64,000 bases of DNA from Aphanothece sp. CMT-3BRIN-NPC111 (GTDB taxonomy: Bacteria; Cyanobacteriota; Cyanobacteriia; Cyanobacteriales; JAHHGU01). The notes beneath the pieces are model-generated. The model made no database searches. It was given only the letters and a program-made list of their open reading frames with translations, and was not told the DNA's origin. The position numbers and the translations under genes were made by a program. The stretch covers positions 1 through 64,000 of the forward strand of contig JAHHGU010000020.1 of the NCBI GenBank assembly GCA_019359765.1. Reading direction: 5' to 3'. This document shows, piece after piece, positions 26,891 through 36,786 of the stretch (position 1 is the first letter of the stretch; each line of letters opens with the position of its first letter).

Positions 26891-28261
26891 TTAATTTGCC
26901 AAACTGAGCCTTCCGGCCACCGCTAATGGTGCACCTGTCAAACTGAAGGGGCGAACTTCGGTAATTTTGACTTGTAGCAGTTGACCCTTAAGTTCAGCAA
27001 TGTTGCCAGTAAAAAAGGTGAGACGGTTGCCGCGCGTGCGTCCCATAACTTGTGTGGGATCTTTGGGGTTTTGGTCTTCTACCATGATTTCTTCAATGCG
27101 GTCTAAATAGCGCTGCGATCGCTCTGCTGCTTTAATGCCAACTAAGTGGTTGAGACGCTGGAGGCGATCGCTCTTTACCTCCTCACTCAGCTGGTTCTCC
27201 CACAAGGCTGCTGGTGTACCCGGACGAGGCGAGTAGGCAGCTGTATTCAGTTGATCAAAGCCAATATCTTCTACCAGCTTGAGCGTATTTTCAAACTGCG
27301 CTTCTGTTTCACCAGGGAAACCTGCGATCGCATCAGCACTAATTGAAGCATCCGGCATATACCGACGAATCGAGTCAATAATCCGGCGATACTTCTCATG
27401 AGTGTAGCCCCGTGCCATTGCCTTCAGCACCTCGTTATCCCCAGACTGAAAGGGAATGTGGAAATGCTCGCACACCTTGGGCAACTCCGCACAGGCGCGA
27501 ATCAGCCGTTCCGTGAAATAGCGTGGGTGACTTGTCGCAAAGCGGATGCGCTCAATTCCTGGTACATCGTGGACATAGTAGAGCAAATCTGTCAGCGTAT
27601 GCTGGTGACGGCCCTCTGCCGTTACTCCTGGCAAGTCTCGACCGTAGGCGTCTATATTCTGACCTAGTAACGTCACTTCCTTATAACCCTGACGTCCCAG
27701 TTCCTCCATCTCAGCACGAATTGCCTCTGGCGTTCTCGATTGCTCTACACCCCGCACATTGGGAACCACGCAGTAGGTGCAACGCTCATTGCAGCCGTAG
27801 ATTACATTCACCCACGCCGTCACCTTACTGTCGCGGCGAGGTTTGGTGATGTCTTCAACAATATGAATTGGCTCTGTCGCCACCACCTGATTGCCATCGA
27901 ACACCTGTTCTAGCAAATCCTCAAGGCAATTAGCGTGTTGCGGCCCCATCACCAAGTCTAGTTCTGGCACTCGCCGCAATAGCGCTTCCCCTTCCTGCTG
28001 GGCAACACAACCGGCAACTACCAGCGTTAAGTCAGGTTGATCGTGTTTACGCTTTGCTTGCCTGCCCAGGTAGGAATAAACCTTTTGCTCGGCGTTATCC
28101 CGAATTGTGCAAGTGTTGTAGAGAATTAAGTTGGCATCATTGGGGTCTTCTGACCACTCAAAGCCCATATTTTCTAATATGCCAGCCATGCGCTCAGAGT
28201 CAGCTTTGTTCATCTGGCAGCCGAAGGTGGTGATGTGATAGCGACGTGGAGAGGTGATCAT
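26891..28261 (-). CDS. miaB: tRNA-2-methylthio-N6-dimethylallyladenosine synthase
   Basis: This 456-residue radical-SAM methylthiotransferase puts the 2-methylthio group on i6A37 of tRNAs reading UNN codons. It has the N-terminal UPF0004 domain with cluster cysteines C15, C51 and C85, the radical-SAM triad C157-x3-C161-x2-C164 in [10 protein letters not shown], and a C-terminal TRAM domain (about residues 385-450). All catalytic cysteines are present and the length is normal. It begins with an ATG 30 bp after the last clear regulatory stretch and stands alone. A housekeeping gene. Confidence 0.98.
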   Translation of the reverse strand: MITSPRRYHITTFGCQMNKADSERMAGILENMGFEWSEDPNDANLILYNTCTIRDNAEQKVYSYLGRQAKRKHDQPDLTLVVAGCVAQQEGEALLRRVPELDLVMGPQHANCLEDLLEQVFDGNQVVATEPIHIVEDITKPRRDSKVTAWVNVIYGCNERCTYCVVPNVRGVEQSRTPEAIRAEMEELGRQGYKEVTLLGQNIDAYGRDLPGVTAEGRHQHTLTDLLYYVHDVPGIERIRFATSHPRYFTERLIRACAELPKVCEHFHIPFQSGDNEVLKAMARGYTHEKYRRIIDSIRRYMPDASISADAIAGFPGETEAQFENTLKLVEDIGFDQLNTAAYSPRPGTPAALWENQLSEEVKSDRLQRLNHLVGIKAAERSQRYLDRIEEIMVEDQNPKDPTQVMGRTRGNRLTFFTGNIAELKGQLLQVKITEVRPFSLTGAPLAVAGRLSLAN

Positions 28262-28582
28262 GGGTGGCTACAGCAATTGGAAAGATTAGAGACCTTATCT
28301 ATTGTGACGTATCTACACCTACCTAACAGTAGGGCGTAGGCTTCAGGTTAACTGCTGAATTTCCTTCAACCTATTTTGGTTTTCAGTCTACAGAGTTTTC
28401 TGGCGAGGAAAACGCCTTATCTTGCACATTAACAATACAAAGTACGTTTTCAACTGTTTAAAGATTACCTCTTCTGGTAGTAGCAATATTAAGTTTTAGC
28501 TTCTTAGGATTAGCTAAAGCCTTTTTTCAGTGTTATAACAGACGAATTCCTCCCCTTTTACTTATATTTAGGAGTTGTTCAC
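28262..28582. other. Divergent promoter region miaB / SH3b gene
   Basis: This 321-bp gap must hold the promoters of miaB (minus) and the SH3b gene (plus). A TTAGGAG sequence directly precedes the SH3b ATG. I saw no further structured element. Confidence 0.45.
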
Positions 28583-29173
28583 ATGAGCAAGATGAGTTGT
28601 GGGCAAACATCTATAGTAGTGGCGACTGCACTGTCGCTGGCTGCGTGTGCTTTTCCCGTTCTTTCTAATGCCGCTAGTACAAGCATGCCTCAGGGCATTC
28701 AGTCCTCTGCGCCAGGGCAGAATGAAAGTGAATATCAACTGGCACAGGCTTCAGCAAATTGTCGCCGGGTTGGTACTAACGGCACAGCTCTTAATGTCCG
28801 CTCAAGTGCAGGGGGCACCGTTATCGGCTCATTGCCTGATACTACCCTGGTTACGATTAGAAATACTGGCACCAATGGCTGGGTACCTATTTCATCTCCC
28901 CGGCAGGGTTATGTATCTGGCGCTTATCTTAAATCATGCACGCAACCAGTACCTCCATCTCAAACACCCACCCCTGGTGATAACTGCCGTATAGTTTCAG
29001 GGACTACCGGGCTTCGTGTAAGGCAAACCGCTTCGCTTAACGCTCCTATTCTGGGAGGATTAACTAATCAACAGCGTGTCACGATTGTGAATCGCGGCAC
29101 AAACGGCTGGGTACCTATTTCATCCCCTGTGAATGGTTATGTCTCTGGGGCTTATCTGAAATATTGCCCTTAA
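28583..29173 (+). CDS. Secreted protein with two bacterial SH3 domains
   Basis: This 196-residue protein has a signal peptide (about residues 1-31, with a Cys in the LSLAACAFPV region that could even be a lipobox) and a short linker. Two SH3b repeats follow (about residues 58-118 and 136-195). Each starts with NCR, contains a run like LNVRSSAG or LRVRQTAS and ends GWVPISSPxxGYVSGAYLKxC. The paired cysteines in each repeat may form disulfides. SH3b domains bind cell-wall peptides, so a periplasmic or wall-associated role is likely. No catalytic domain is present. A strong terminator follows, so it is a single-gene unit. Confidence 0.9.
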   Translation: MSKMSCGQTSIVVATALSLAACAFPVLSNAASTSMPQGIQSSAPGQNESEYQLAQASANCRRVGTNGTALNVRSSAGGTVIGSLPDTTLVTIRNTGTNGWVPISSPRQGYVSGAYLKSCTQPVPPSQTPTPGDNCRIVSGTTGLRVRQTASLNAPILGGLTNQQRVTIVNRGTNGWVPISSPVNGYVSGAYLKYCP

Positions 29174-29231
29174 GTTGGATTGATACATCAATTTAGGCTA
29201 TTGAATAGGGAAATACTGCTGAGCAACAAGC

Positions 29232-29275
29232 GGCGACAATTCAAAAGAAGCATCCTTTTGAACTGTCGCCCTTTT
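29232..29275 (+). terminator. Rho-independent terminator after the SH3b gene
   Basis: Arms GGCGACAATTCAAAAG and CTTTTGAACTGTCGCC form a 16-bp stem with one mismatch and a 7-base loop. CTTTT follows. It lies 58 bp past the stop. Confidence 0.88.
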
Positions 29276-29432
29276 AATATTTTTAGTACCATTTCTTTTT
29301 GGCACAGCTACAAATACTTCCCTTGACCTCTGCACCCAGAACCAATGTGTAGCAAATCAAAATAGAAATGGTATCAGTTTAAGTCTGCTACAGATATAGA
29401 GCAGGGAGACTGATCTTTAGCAAGAATTTAGT

Positions 29433-29458
29433 CAATTGGTATCATCTGATGCCAATTG
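29433..29458. promoter_or_regulatory. Palindromic operator candidate upstream of pruA
   Basis: Two 12-bp arms, CAATTGGTATCA and TGATGCCAATTG, are inverted with a 2-base centre and one mismatch. The site lies about 113 bp upstream of the pruA start. This layout fits a dimeric regulator. Which one is unknown. Otherwise 29276-29570 shows no gene. Confidence 0.5.
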
Positions 29459-29570
29459 TGTTCCTAGCTGGCGCAATAGAATAAGGTAGAAGGCTTTATC
29501 AAGCCTGTCTTTCATTCATACACTCCACTGCGTTGCGTGTCACCCCCCCACAAATAGGAGCCTGCCAGCT

Positions 29571-32555
29571 GTGGTTGTACAACTATCTCATAGCACCTAC
29601 GAAGCTAAAACCCAAGAAATTGCCAAACAACTCCTGGCAGCAACCAGAGAGAATCGCTCATTTTTTGCCCAAATGCGCGACCAAATGCGCTGGGACGATA
29701 AATTACTAAATTGGGCGATGAGTAATCCAGGTTTGCGAGTGCAGTTGTTTCGCTTTATTGATTGCTTGCCTTCGCTACGTAGCAAAGCTGAAATTGCCCG
29801 TCATTTGCAGGAATACCTGGGTGATGAGTCGGTGGAACTCCCCTCTGCTCTCAAAGGGATGCTTAACTTTGCCAACCCTGACTCGATGCCGGGACAACTG
29901 GCAGCGACAACTGTCTCTACAGCAGTTGAAACCTTGGCGCACAAGTACATTGCTGGGGAAAACGTTAAACAGATAATCAAGACGATAGAGCGCCTGCGGA
30001 AAGATAAGATGGCTTTCACCATCGATTTGCTGGGCGAAGCGGTGATTACAGAAGCCGAGGCGCAATCGTATTTAAACGGCTATTTAGAATTGATGGAGCA
30101 GCTAACGGAAGTTGCTAAGAAGTGGACGCCAGTAGCGGAGATTGACTTTGCGGATGGAGATTGCGTACCACAGGTTCAAGTATCTGTCAAGTTAACGGCG
30201 TTTTACTCGCAGTTTGATCCCCTGGATGCTAAGGGTAGTGAGGAGAGAGTTAGCGATCGCATCCGTATGCTGTTGCGCCGTGCCCGTGAGTTGGGTGCCG
30301 CTGTACACTTTGATATGGAGCAGTACGAATACAAAGACCTAACTCTTTCTATCTTGAAACAGCTGTTGATAGAAGAAGAGTTTCGTTCTCGCACAGATAT
30401 TGGCGTTACTCTGCAAGCTTATCTGCGCGACAGCGAGCAAGACTTACGGGATTTGATTGCCTGGGCAAAACAACGGGGTTATCCCTTAACAGTAAGGCTG
30501 GTGAAGGGTGCTTACTGGGATCAGGAAACAATTAAGGCAATGCAGAAAGATTGGCCTCAGCGAGTCTACAACGATAAAGCCGCCACAGATGCCAATTTTG
30601 AAAACATGACCCAGCTATTGCTGGAAAATCACGAGTATCTCTACGCCGCGATTGGCAGTCATAATGTGCGATCGCAAGCACTGGCGATCGCTATTGCCGA
30701 AAGCCTGAAGATCCCCAAGCGCCGATTTGAAATGCAAGTTTTATACGGCATGGGCGACAAGTTGGCTCATGTTCTAGCTGAACGGGGTCATCGAGTACGA
30801 GTATACTGCCCTTATGGGGAACTACTCCCTGGTATGGCTTACCTAATTCGCCGCCTCCTGGAAAATACTGCTAATAGTTCTTTCCTACGTCAAAATTTGG
30901 AAGAACGCCCAATTGAGGAATTATTAGCACCGCCAGTTGTAGCAAATCCAGAATCTTCATTCAAAACTCAAAACTCAAAACTCCAAGCTTTCCCCAATGT
31001 GGCGGATACAGACTATGCGGAGAAGGAAGCAAGAGAGCGATCGCAACAAGCTTATGCTACTGTCCGCCAACAGCTAGGCAAAACGTATTGGCCTTTAATT
31101 AACGGTGGGTATCAACCCACATCAGAAACAGTAGATTCTGTCAACCCCTCCAACCCCAGTGAGGCGATAGGGAAAGTTGGACTTTTATCAGTTGAACAGG
31201 CAGAAGCTGCGATCGCAGCCGCAAAGGCAGCATTTCCCGGCTGGCGTAAAACTCCGGTGAGACAACGCGCTGGTATATTGCGTAAAGCCGCGCAATTGAT
31301 GGAACAACGCCGCCACGAATTAGCCGCTTGGATTGTCCTAGAAGTTGGCAAACCTTTGCGGGAAGCGGATGGGGAAGTGTCAGAAGCTATTGACTTCTGC
31401 CGCTACTACGCTGACGAGATGGAACGCCTGGATCTGGGACACAGCTATGACATTGCTGGGGAGACTAACAGGTATATATATCAGCCGCGTGGTGTTGCCG
31501 TTGTTATTTCCCCTTGGAATTTTCCTTTAGCGATCGCTACAGGTATGACAGTTGCAGCGCTAGTAACTGGTAACTGCACTTTACTGAAGCCAGCTGAAGT
31601 TTCCACAGTAATTGCTGCCAAATTAGCGGAAATTCTGGTAGACGCAGGTATTCCTCGTGGAGTCTTCCAATACGTGCCAGGGAAAGGGTCAAAAGTTGGC
31701 GCTTATATGGTTAATCATCCAGATGTCCATTTAATCGCTTTTACCGGATCTCAGGAGGTGGGTTGCCGCATCTATTCAGATGCCTCAGTATTGCAACCCG
31801 GCCAAAAGCACATGAAGCGAGTCATCGCGGAAATGGGAGGCAAGAACGCCATTATTGTGGATGAAAGTGCGGATTTAGACCAAGCTGTTGCGGGTGTAGT
31901 CTATTCAGCTTTTGGTTACAGCGGTCAAAAGTGTTCTGCTGCATCCAGGGTAATTGTTTTAGAACCAGTTTATGAAACTTTTGTGGGGCGTTTGGTGGAA
32001 GCAACGCGATCGCTCAACGTCGGCCCTGCTGAAGCACCCAGCGCCCAAGTCGGTCCTGTAATTGATGCTAATGCCAGAGACCGCATCCGGGAATACATTG
32101 AGAAAGGACACCAAGAGGCAGAAACTGCACTGGAGATGCCAGCACCGAATACTGGATATTTCATCGGTCCAGTAATATTCACGGAAGTCCAACCCAACGC
32201 CACAATAGCTCAAGAAGAAATTTTCGGTCCAGTTGTGGCAGTAATTCGCGCTCATGATTTTCAGGAAGCGCTGAATATCGCCAACGGCACTAACTTCGCC
32301 CTCACTGGTGGCTTATATTCCCGGACACCTTCCCACATTCAACAAGCATCAACTGAGTTTGAAGTGGGTAACTTATATATAAATCGGGGAATTACAGGTG
32401 CGATCGTGTCACGGCAACCCTTCGGTGGGTTCAAGCTTTCTGGTGTTGGCTCCAAAGCTGGTGGCCCAGACTACTTGCTACAATTCTTGGAACCGCGTGT
32501 GGTTACAGAGAATATTCAACGTCAAGGCTTTGCCCCCATTGAGGGAGTCGATTAA
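29571..32555 (+). CDS. pruA: Bifunctional proline dehydrogenase / L-glutamate gamma-semialdehyde dehydrogenase
   Basis: This 994-residue PutA-type enzyme oxidises proline to glutamate in two steps: an FAD proline dehydrogenase half (about residues 90-450) and an NAD-dependent aldehyde dehydrogenase half (about 500-985). The second half has WNFPLAIATGMTVAALVTGN, AFTGSQEVG, the catalytic stretch GYSGQKCSAASR with its Cys, and QEEIFGPVVAVI. The GTG start is set by AGGAG ten bases upstream. It lacks the long N-terminal DNA-binding part of E. coli PutA, so it does not self-regulate. A heptamer repeat (TCAAAAC three times, 30961-30981) encodes the linker between the halves. It could be named putA or pruA. 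It lies 2 bp before the ICMT-like gene. Confidence 0.96.
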   Translation: MVVQLSHSTYEAKTQEIAKQLLAATRENRSFFAQMRDQMRWDDKLLNWAMSNPGLRVQLFRFIDCLPSLRSKAEIARHLQEYLGDESVELPSALKGMLNFANPDSMPGQLAATTVSTAVETLAHKYIAGENVKQIIKTIERLRKDKMAFTIDLLGEAVITEAEAQSYLNGYLELMEQLTEVAKKWTPVAEIDFADGDCVPQVQVSVKLTAFYSQFDPLDAKGSEERVSDRIRMLLRRARELGAAVHFDMEQYEYKDLTLSILKQLLIEEEFRSRTDIGVTLQAYLRDSEQDLRDLIAWAKQRGYPLTVRLVKGAYWDQETIKAMQKDWPQRVYNDKAATDANFENMTQLLLENHEYLYAAIGSHNVRSQALAIAIAESLKIPKRRFEMQVLYGMGDKLAHVLAERGHRVRVYCPYGELLPGMAYLIRRLLENTANSSFLRQNLEERPIEELLAPPVVANPESSFKTQNSKLQAFPNVADTDYAEKEARERSQQAYATVRQQLGKTYWPLINGGYQPTSETVDSVNPSNPSEAIGKVGLLSVEQAEAAIAAAKAAFPGWRKTPVRQRAGILRKAAQLMEQRRHELAAWIVLEVGKPLREADGEVSEAIDFCRYYADEMERLDLGHSYDIAGETNRYIYQPRGVAVVISPWNFPLAIATGMTVAALVTGNCTLLKPAEVSTVIAAKLAEILVDAGIPRGVFQYVPGKGSKVGAYMVNHPDVHLIAFTGSQEVGCRIYSDASVLQPGQKHMKRVIAEMGGKNAIIVDESADLDQAVAGVVYSAFGYSGQKCSAASRVIVLEPVYETFVGRLVEATRSLNVGPAEAPSAQVGPVIDANARDRIREYIEKGHQEAETALEMPAPNTGYFIGPVIFTEVQPNATIAQEEIFGPVVAVIRAHDFQEALNIANGTNFALTGGLYSRTPSHIQQASTEFEVGNLYINRGITGAIVSRQPFGGFKLSGVGSKAGGPDYLLQFLEPRVVTENIQRQGFAPIEGVD
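30961..30981. repeat. Heptamer STRR inside pruA linker
   Basis: Three tandem TCAAAAC copies encode FKTQNSKL between the two catalytic halves. The frame stays open. Confidence 0.7.
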
Positions 32556-32557
32556 AA

Positions 32558-33223
32558 ATGAAAGTCAAGCATATTATCAATCTCCACAAAGGACTCACTC
32601 CTTTAGTGGTTGTAGGGCTGATGCTGGCATATGAAAACTTCAGCCTTGGCCCTTGGGTTTACCTATCGCTACACGCTACCTATGGGTTGATCTGGCTACT
32701 TAAAGATCGTATTTTCCCCGACAAGCAGTGGGAGCAAGAACTTCCTCTAGGAGCGGGTATTTTTACGTTTGGGTTGCTAGGTCTTTACTGGGTAGCTGGC
32801 TTTATTCTCATCAGCAGTGGAAGTGTACCACCACTCCCGCTAGTGGCTGCTGCCATCTCTATCAATATCTTGGGGATATTTTTGCACTATGCTAGTGATG
32901 CTCAAAAGTACTATACCCTCAAGTATCGCTCTGGACTGATTACAGAGGGATTCTTTGCCCGCTGTCGTAACACAAACTACTTGGGTGAGATCTTGATTTA
33001 TGGGTCTTTTGCCCTGTTGGCTCAGCATTGGCTGCCGTTTTTAATTTTGGCGGGTTTTAGCGCTGGTGTGTTCGTTCCCAATATGCGGAAAAAAGACCAG
33101 TCCCTTTCTCGCTACCCTGAGTTTGCGGAGTACAAAGCTAGTTCTGGACTTCTGCTTCCACGGCTGTTTGTGTCTAAAACTCCAGATGCAGAAAACGCGG
33201 GACTGGCTCAGAAAAGTGGCTAA
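32558..33223 (+). CDS. ICMT / steroid-reductase-like membrane methyltransferase family protein
   Basis: This 221-residue protein has about five hydrophobic helices and the C-terminal signature of the isoprenylcysteine carboxyl methyltransferase / DUF1295 superfamily: GFFARCRNTNYLGEILIYGSF, with a conserved Asn-Tyr-x-Gly-Glu that binds the cofactor, and SRYPEFAEYKASSGLLLP near the end. Members use S-adenosylmethionine or NADPH; which one cannot be told here. Its start lies two bases after the pruA stop, so the two genes are cotranscribed. Why a membrane-modifying enzyme is linked to proline breakdown is not clear. Confidence 0.82.
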   Translation: MKVKHIINLHKGLTPLVVVGLMLAYENFSLGPWVYLSLHATYGLIWLLKDRIFPDKQWEQELPLGAGIFTFGLLGLYWVAGFILISSGSVPPLPLVAAAISINILGIFLHYASDAQKYYTLKYRSGLITEGFFARCRNTNYLGEILIYGSFALLAQHWLPFLILAGFSAGVFVPNMRKKDQSLSRYPEFAEYKASSGLLLPRLFVSKTPDAENAGLAQKSG

Positions 33224-33386
33224 GGCAAAGTTGCAGTCATTCGATTTTGGATTGTCCCCCAGACGGTCAGTCGGGGACTTGAGACCTATGCGTGTTTTTG
33301 GTCAAAACCCAACAGGCGTTAAGGCTGCGTAAGTCCTGTTTAAGATGTTTTTAACCACAGATGAACACAGATACCACTGACCAACT

Positions 33387-36119
33387 TTGATCAACTTTTT
33401 CCGAGCAGATAAAAGCAACAAGCTTAGAGGCTTGTCTGTCTTAGGGTTAATTTGGCTTGTGGGGGCAGTGGGCGATCGCATCTGGTTTGCCCTCGATCGC
33501 TCCATCCCAGCTTGGGATCAAGCAGAGTACTTGAATGGCTCGTTGCACTATTGGGAAGCTTTACAACACCCCCAGTGGTTTTCTGGTGCCTGGTGGACAA
33601 GTTTTTGGCAACTCTCCACCAAAGTGCCGCCCTTAACTTATATTGCCGCAGGTGCTATCCAAAATATATTTGGCACTGGGCCAGACGCAGCCACGCTGGT
33701 GCAGCTATTCTTCAGTGGGATATTACTAGCTTGTGTATATGGTTTAGGCACCCAGTTTTTTAGTGTTTCTGTGGGGTTATGGGCAGCTGGGCTGTGCCAG
33801 CTTTTGCCCGGTTTGTATCGCTCTCGCCTAGATTTTCTACTGGATTATCCCCTCACAGCTATTGTCACGTTGAGTTTCTGGTGCCTAACTATTTGGAAGG
33901 CAAGAACCACCGTAGCGCAGGCATCGCGTGAGCCGCGTACAGCTGCCAAGGATAAAAATTCTTCATTCTCCCCTGACCTTATTGACTGGCTTTGGGCTGC
34001 GGTGTTTGGGCTTTCCTTGGGGCTGGCTTTGATGGTGAAGCAAACCGCCCTATTTTTTCTGTTTACACCGATATTGTGGGTGGCGATAGGGTCAATTCGA
34101 CAACGGGCGTGGAAACGCCTAGCCCAGCTTGTCACCGGGTTGTTGGTGTCAGTGTTGGTGTTTGGCCCCTGGTATCGCACCAATTGGCTATTAATTCTAA
34201 CTTCTGGGAAACGGGCGACGGTAGACTCAGCGATCGCAGAAGGAGACCCCGCTCTCAACACGCTCAATGCCTGGACTTACTACTGGAAACACTTGCCGAA
34301 TCTGGTTTCCTGGCCTCTTTTGCTGGTTCCTATTGTAGGGTTTATCCTCTACTGGAGTCAGCAGAATAATTTTAGATTGGGGGCTAGGGTTAAATCTGAC
34401 GATGATCCAAAATCCTCTAGCGCAGCGGCGCGTTGGCGAAGCTTGTCCGAAGGACATAGCACTATCCAAAATCCAAAATTGACATGGCTAGCAGTCTTTT
34501 GGGTGGGGGCTTATCTACTTTCTTCACTGAACATTAACAAAGACGATCGCTATGTATTGCCTTACTTGCCAGTACTATCGCTGTTTTTGGCTTATGGTCT
34601 GACTTTTTGGCCTAGACGTTGGGGAGGGCACATCCGCTGGGGTACTGTTGCTTTGGCGCTACTACTGATGTTTCTCAACCTGTTTCCGGTGGGCGGGAGT
34701 TTAGGAACTAGCTTGACCCAGACTCTCAGCCCTAATGCCCAGCACTTTGCCTACTTGGGATCTGAGTGGCCCCATCCTCAAGTAATTAGCGAAATTATTG
34801 AAACAGAACCTTACTTGGCCTCTAACTTAGGGATATTACCCTCGACAGGGGAAATTAACCAGCACAATTTTAACTACTACGGTGCCCTGCGGAACTCCCA
34901 AGTTCATGCGCGTCAGGTGGGTGTTAGGCAGAAATATGTACCTCAAGATGCGCGATCGCTCTCCTGGTTCATTACCAAAACTGGCGAGCAAGGGTCGGTT
35001 CCCAAAGAAGCTCAGTCTGACATTGTTCAGACTGTCGAGCAAGAGTCAGATTTCCAGCTGCACAAGACTTGGAACTTACCCGATGGCAATATTCTGAAGC
35101 TATACCATAGCCGCCAACCGCCAGTAGAGGTAAAGCCTTCATCACAACCCATCACCCAGGTAAAGCTAGAGCGAGTCACTGTGCCAAAACAAGCTCCACC
35201 GGGTAAACCTGTGCCTGTTACCTACGAGTGGTCTGGGCCTTGGGAGCAGTTGCAACCTGGTTTAGTGCTGCTGACTTGGCGGGCTGATCTTCCATTAAGG
35301 TCTACTGGTGAGAATTCAGAGACTGCTGAATCTAATAATCCAAAATCCAAAATCCAAAATCCAAAATTACAGGATCGCTGGTTGCACGATCACGGTATTG
35401 GCATGGGGTATTTGTATCCTAATTCGCTTTCCCAAATCAGAGAAGCTAAACGAGCGGACACTGATAGTTTTCAAGTTATAGAAAAAATAGCGATGCTTCC
35501 CCCAGCTGAGGTGAAATCTGGGAATTACACCCTGGAAGCAACTTACCTGAATCGGCGGACTGGTGAAGCCTATCCTATCCCAGTGCCCTTGGTGACTTTG
35601 AAGATTGACCCAGCTGCCAGCGCCACACCAGCACCTGAGTTGGATTTGATCTCCCAGATGCGAACCCTAGCAGCTACATTACCCAAAGGAAGAAGCGCCC
35701 TAGAACCTATTTTTGAGCAGGTTGGTCGCATCAACCAGTACGACCCAACTCAGGACTATCTAATTCAGGCAGCTGAGGCTTTGGAATATCGCTTGAGGCA
35801 AGAACCACAAAATAAAGAGTGGGCATACGCTCTGGCGTTTTCCAGGGTGTTGCAGCAACAGGTAGAACTTGCGATCGCAGCACTGAAACGAGTCACCTAT
35901 CTGGACGCTCAAAACCCCTACGCCCACGCCTACCTCGCCTTTGTCTACCTTGGCGGCTTACGCCCTAAAGACGCCCAAGAGGCTCTTAAGCCAGCGATCG
36001 CACTCAACCCCAACCTCCTAGAACTCCACGCTCTTAACGGTGCGGCGGCGCTGATGCAGGGCAATTTCATTAAAGCGTGGCAGACTTTTCAGGAATTAAA
36101 AAATAAAAATTTCCATTAA
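33387..36119 (+). CDS. GT39-family membrane glycosyltransferase with TPR C-terminus
   Basis: This 910-residue protein has about ten membrane spans in residues 1-440. Near the N terminus it has PAWDQAEYLNGSLHYW, which carries the Asp of the DE/DQ catalytic motif in GT39/PMT-like dolichyl-phosphate-mannose enzymes. A large soluble region follows (450-770), then two to three TPR-like helices (about 790-905). It probably moves a sugar from a polyprenyl-phosphate donor to a periplasmic acceptor. The start is TTG (MINFFRAD). No better start is visible, so this is uncertain. Two linkers (near residues 345-370 and 648-665) are encoded by repeat DNA. Confidence 0.82.
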   Translation: MINFFRADKSNKLRGLSVLGLIWLVGAVGDRIWFALDRSIPAWDQAEYLNGSLHYWEALQHPQWFSGAWWTSFWQLSTKVPPLTYIAAGAIQNIFGTGPDAATLVQLFFSGILLACVYGLGTQFFSVSVGLWAAGLCQLLPGLYRSRLDFLLDYPLTAIVTLSFWCLTIWKARTTVAQASREPRTAAKDKNSSFSPDLIDWLWAAVFGLSLGLALMVKQTALFFLFTPILWVAIGSIRQRAWKRLAQLVTGLLVSVLVFGPWYRTNWLLILTSGKRATVDSAIAEGDPALNTLNAWTYYWKHLPNLVSWPLLLVPIVGFILYWSQQNNFRLGARVKSDDDPKSSSAAARWRSLSEGHSTIQNPKLTWLAVFWVGAYLLSSLNINKDDRYVLPYLPVLSLFLAYGLTFWPRRWGGHIRWGTVALALLLMFLNLFPVGGSLGTSLTQTLSPNAQHFAYLGSEWPHPQVISEIIETEPYLASNLGILPSTGEINQHNFNYYGALRNSQVHARQVGVRQKYVPQDARSLSWFITKTGEQGSVPKEAQSDIVQTVEQESDFQLHKTWNLPDGNILKLYHSRQPPVEVKPSSQPITQVKLERVTVPKQAPPGKPVPVTYEWSGPWEQLQPGLVLLTWRADLPLRSTGENSETAESNNPKSKIQNPKLQDRWLHDHGIGMGYLYPNSLSQIREAKRADTDSFQVIEKIAMLPPAEVKSGNYTLEATYLNRRTGEAYPIPVPLVTLKIDPAASATPAPELDLISQMRTLAATLPKGRSALEPIFEQVGRINQYDPTQDYLIQAAEALEYRLRQEPQNKEWAYALAFSRVLQQQVELAIAALKRVTYLDAQNPYAHAYLAFVYLGGLRPKDAQEALKPAIALNPNLLELHALNGAAALMQGNFIKAWQTFQELKNKNFH
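34402..34480. repeat. Repeat insertion in GT39 gene
   Basis: A palindromic dispersed repeat (GCGCAGCGGCGCG, GTCCGAAGGAC) is flanked by AATCCAA heptamers inside the reading frame. It encodes the low-complexity linker around PKSSSAAARWRSLSEGHS between two membrane helices. The frame remains open. Confidence 0.65.
35337..35364. repeat. Heptamer STRR (AATCCAA x4) in GT39 gene
   Basis: Four exact AATCCAA copies encode the linker SNNPKSKIQNPKLQ in the soluble region. The frame stays open. Confidence 0.75.
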
Positions 36120-36786
36120 GCTCATCCCCATAACTAAAGCAAGCTAACAGCAAAACGGCGTTATGTTTGTGGCTTAATAGGCTATTTTTTTTCCTTAACC
36201 ACTAACCGCTAAGTACTAACGGGTTGTCATAGTAAATCCGCTCTTATAACTGCCTTGTCATTTCTAGTTGTCTTGAGGTTCCGGCGGAACGTCAAGACAA
36301 AGTATGGCACGGGTTGTTCAAAAAGGGGGTATCAAACCCGGATTTGGGATCACCTTTTAATTAGTGAAGTATAAAAGGTAAAGACACGCGCGATCGCGCC
36401 AGAACAGATTTACGCTTACAAACCGAAACAGTGTATCCACTGACACAAAACTTAGCAATAAGTGAGCAATTACTTGAAGACCTGGATTAAGGAAAAACTA
36501 CTGAATCTTCACTCCTCTATAAAATGTGGATGCCTCACGGGGAGATGATCCCCAGGATAGATGAAGTCAATTATGAACAAGTTCTATCTTGATTACAACA
36601 GCGGTTTATTCCTCCAGGCACACCAGCCTAAGCATCTTCTGTAAAAGCTGGAACTGTATAACTCTAATCGCACTGTTCAGTGCTATTAACGTTAATCTAA
36701 TTATCAAACTGTACTTGGAAAAAGGCTGCCTGAGTTTGCACTGATTTAGGGGTTCACCTTAACAAAGTAGACAACAAACATTCATT
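36120..36786. other. Intergenic region with hairpin and decayed coding DNA
   Basis: A hairpin (TTGTCTTGA with TCAAGACAA plus an inner GTTCC/GGAAC, 36268-36300) lies about 150 bp past the GT39 stop. Further on, 36440-36640 reads in one frame as LLYKMWMPHGEMIPRIDEVNY and QQRFIPPGTPA broken by stops, which looks like a decayed gene of unknown identity. No intact gene is seen. Confidence 0.45.
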
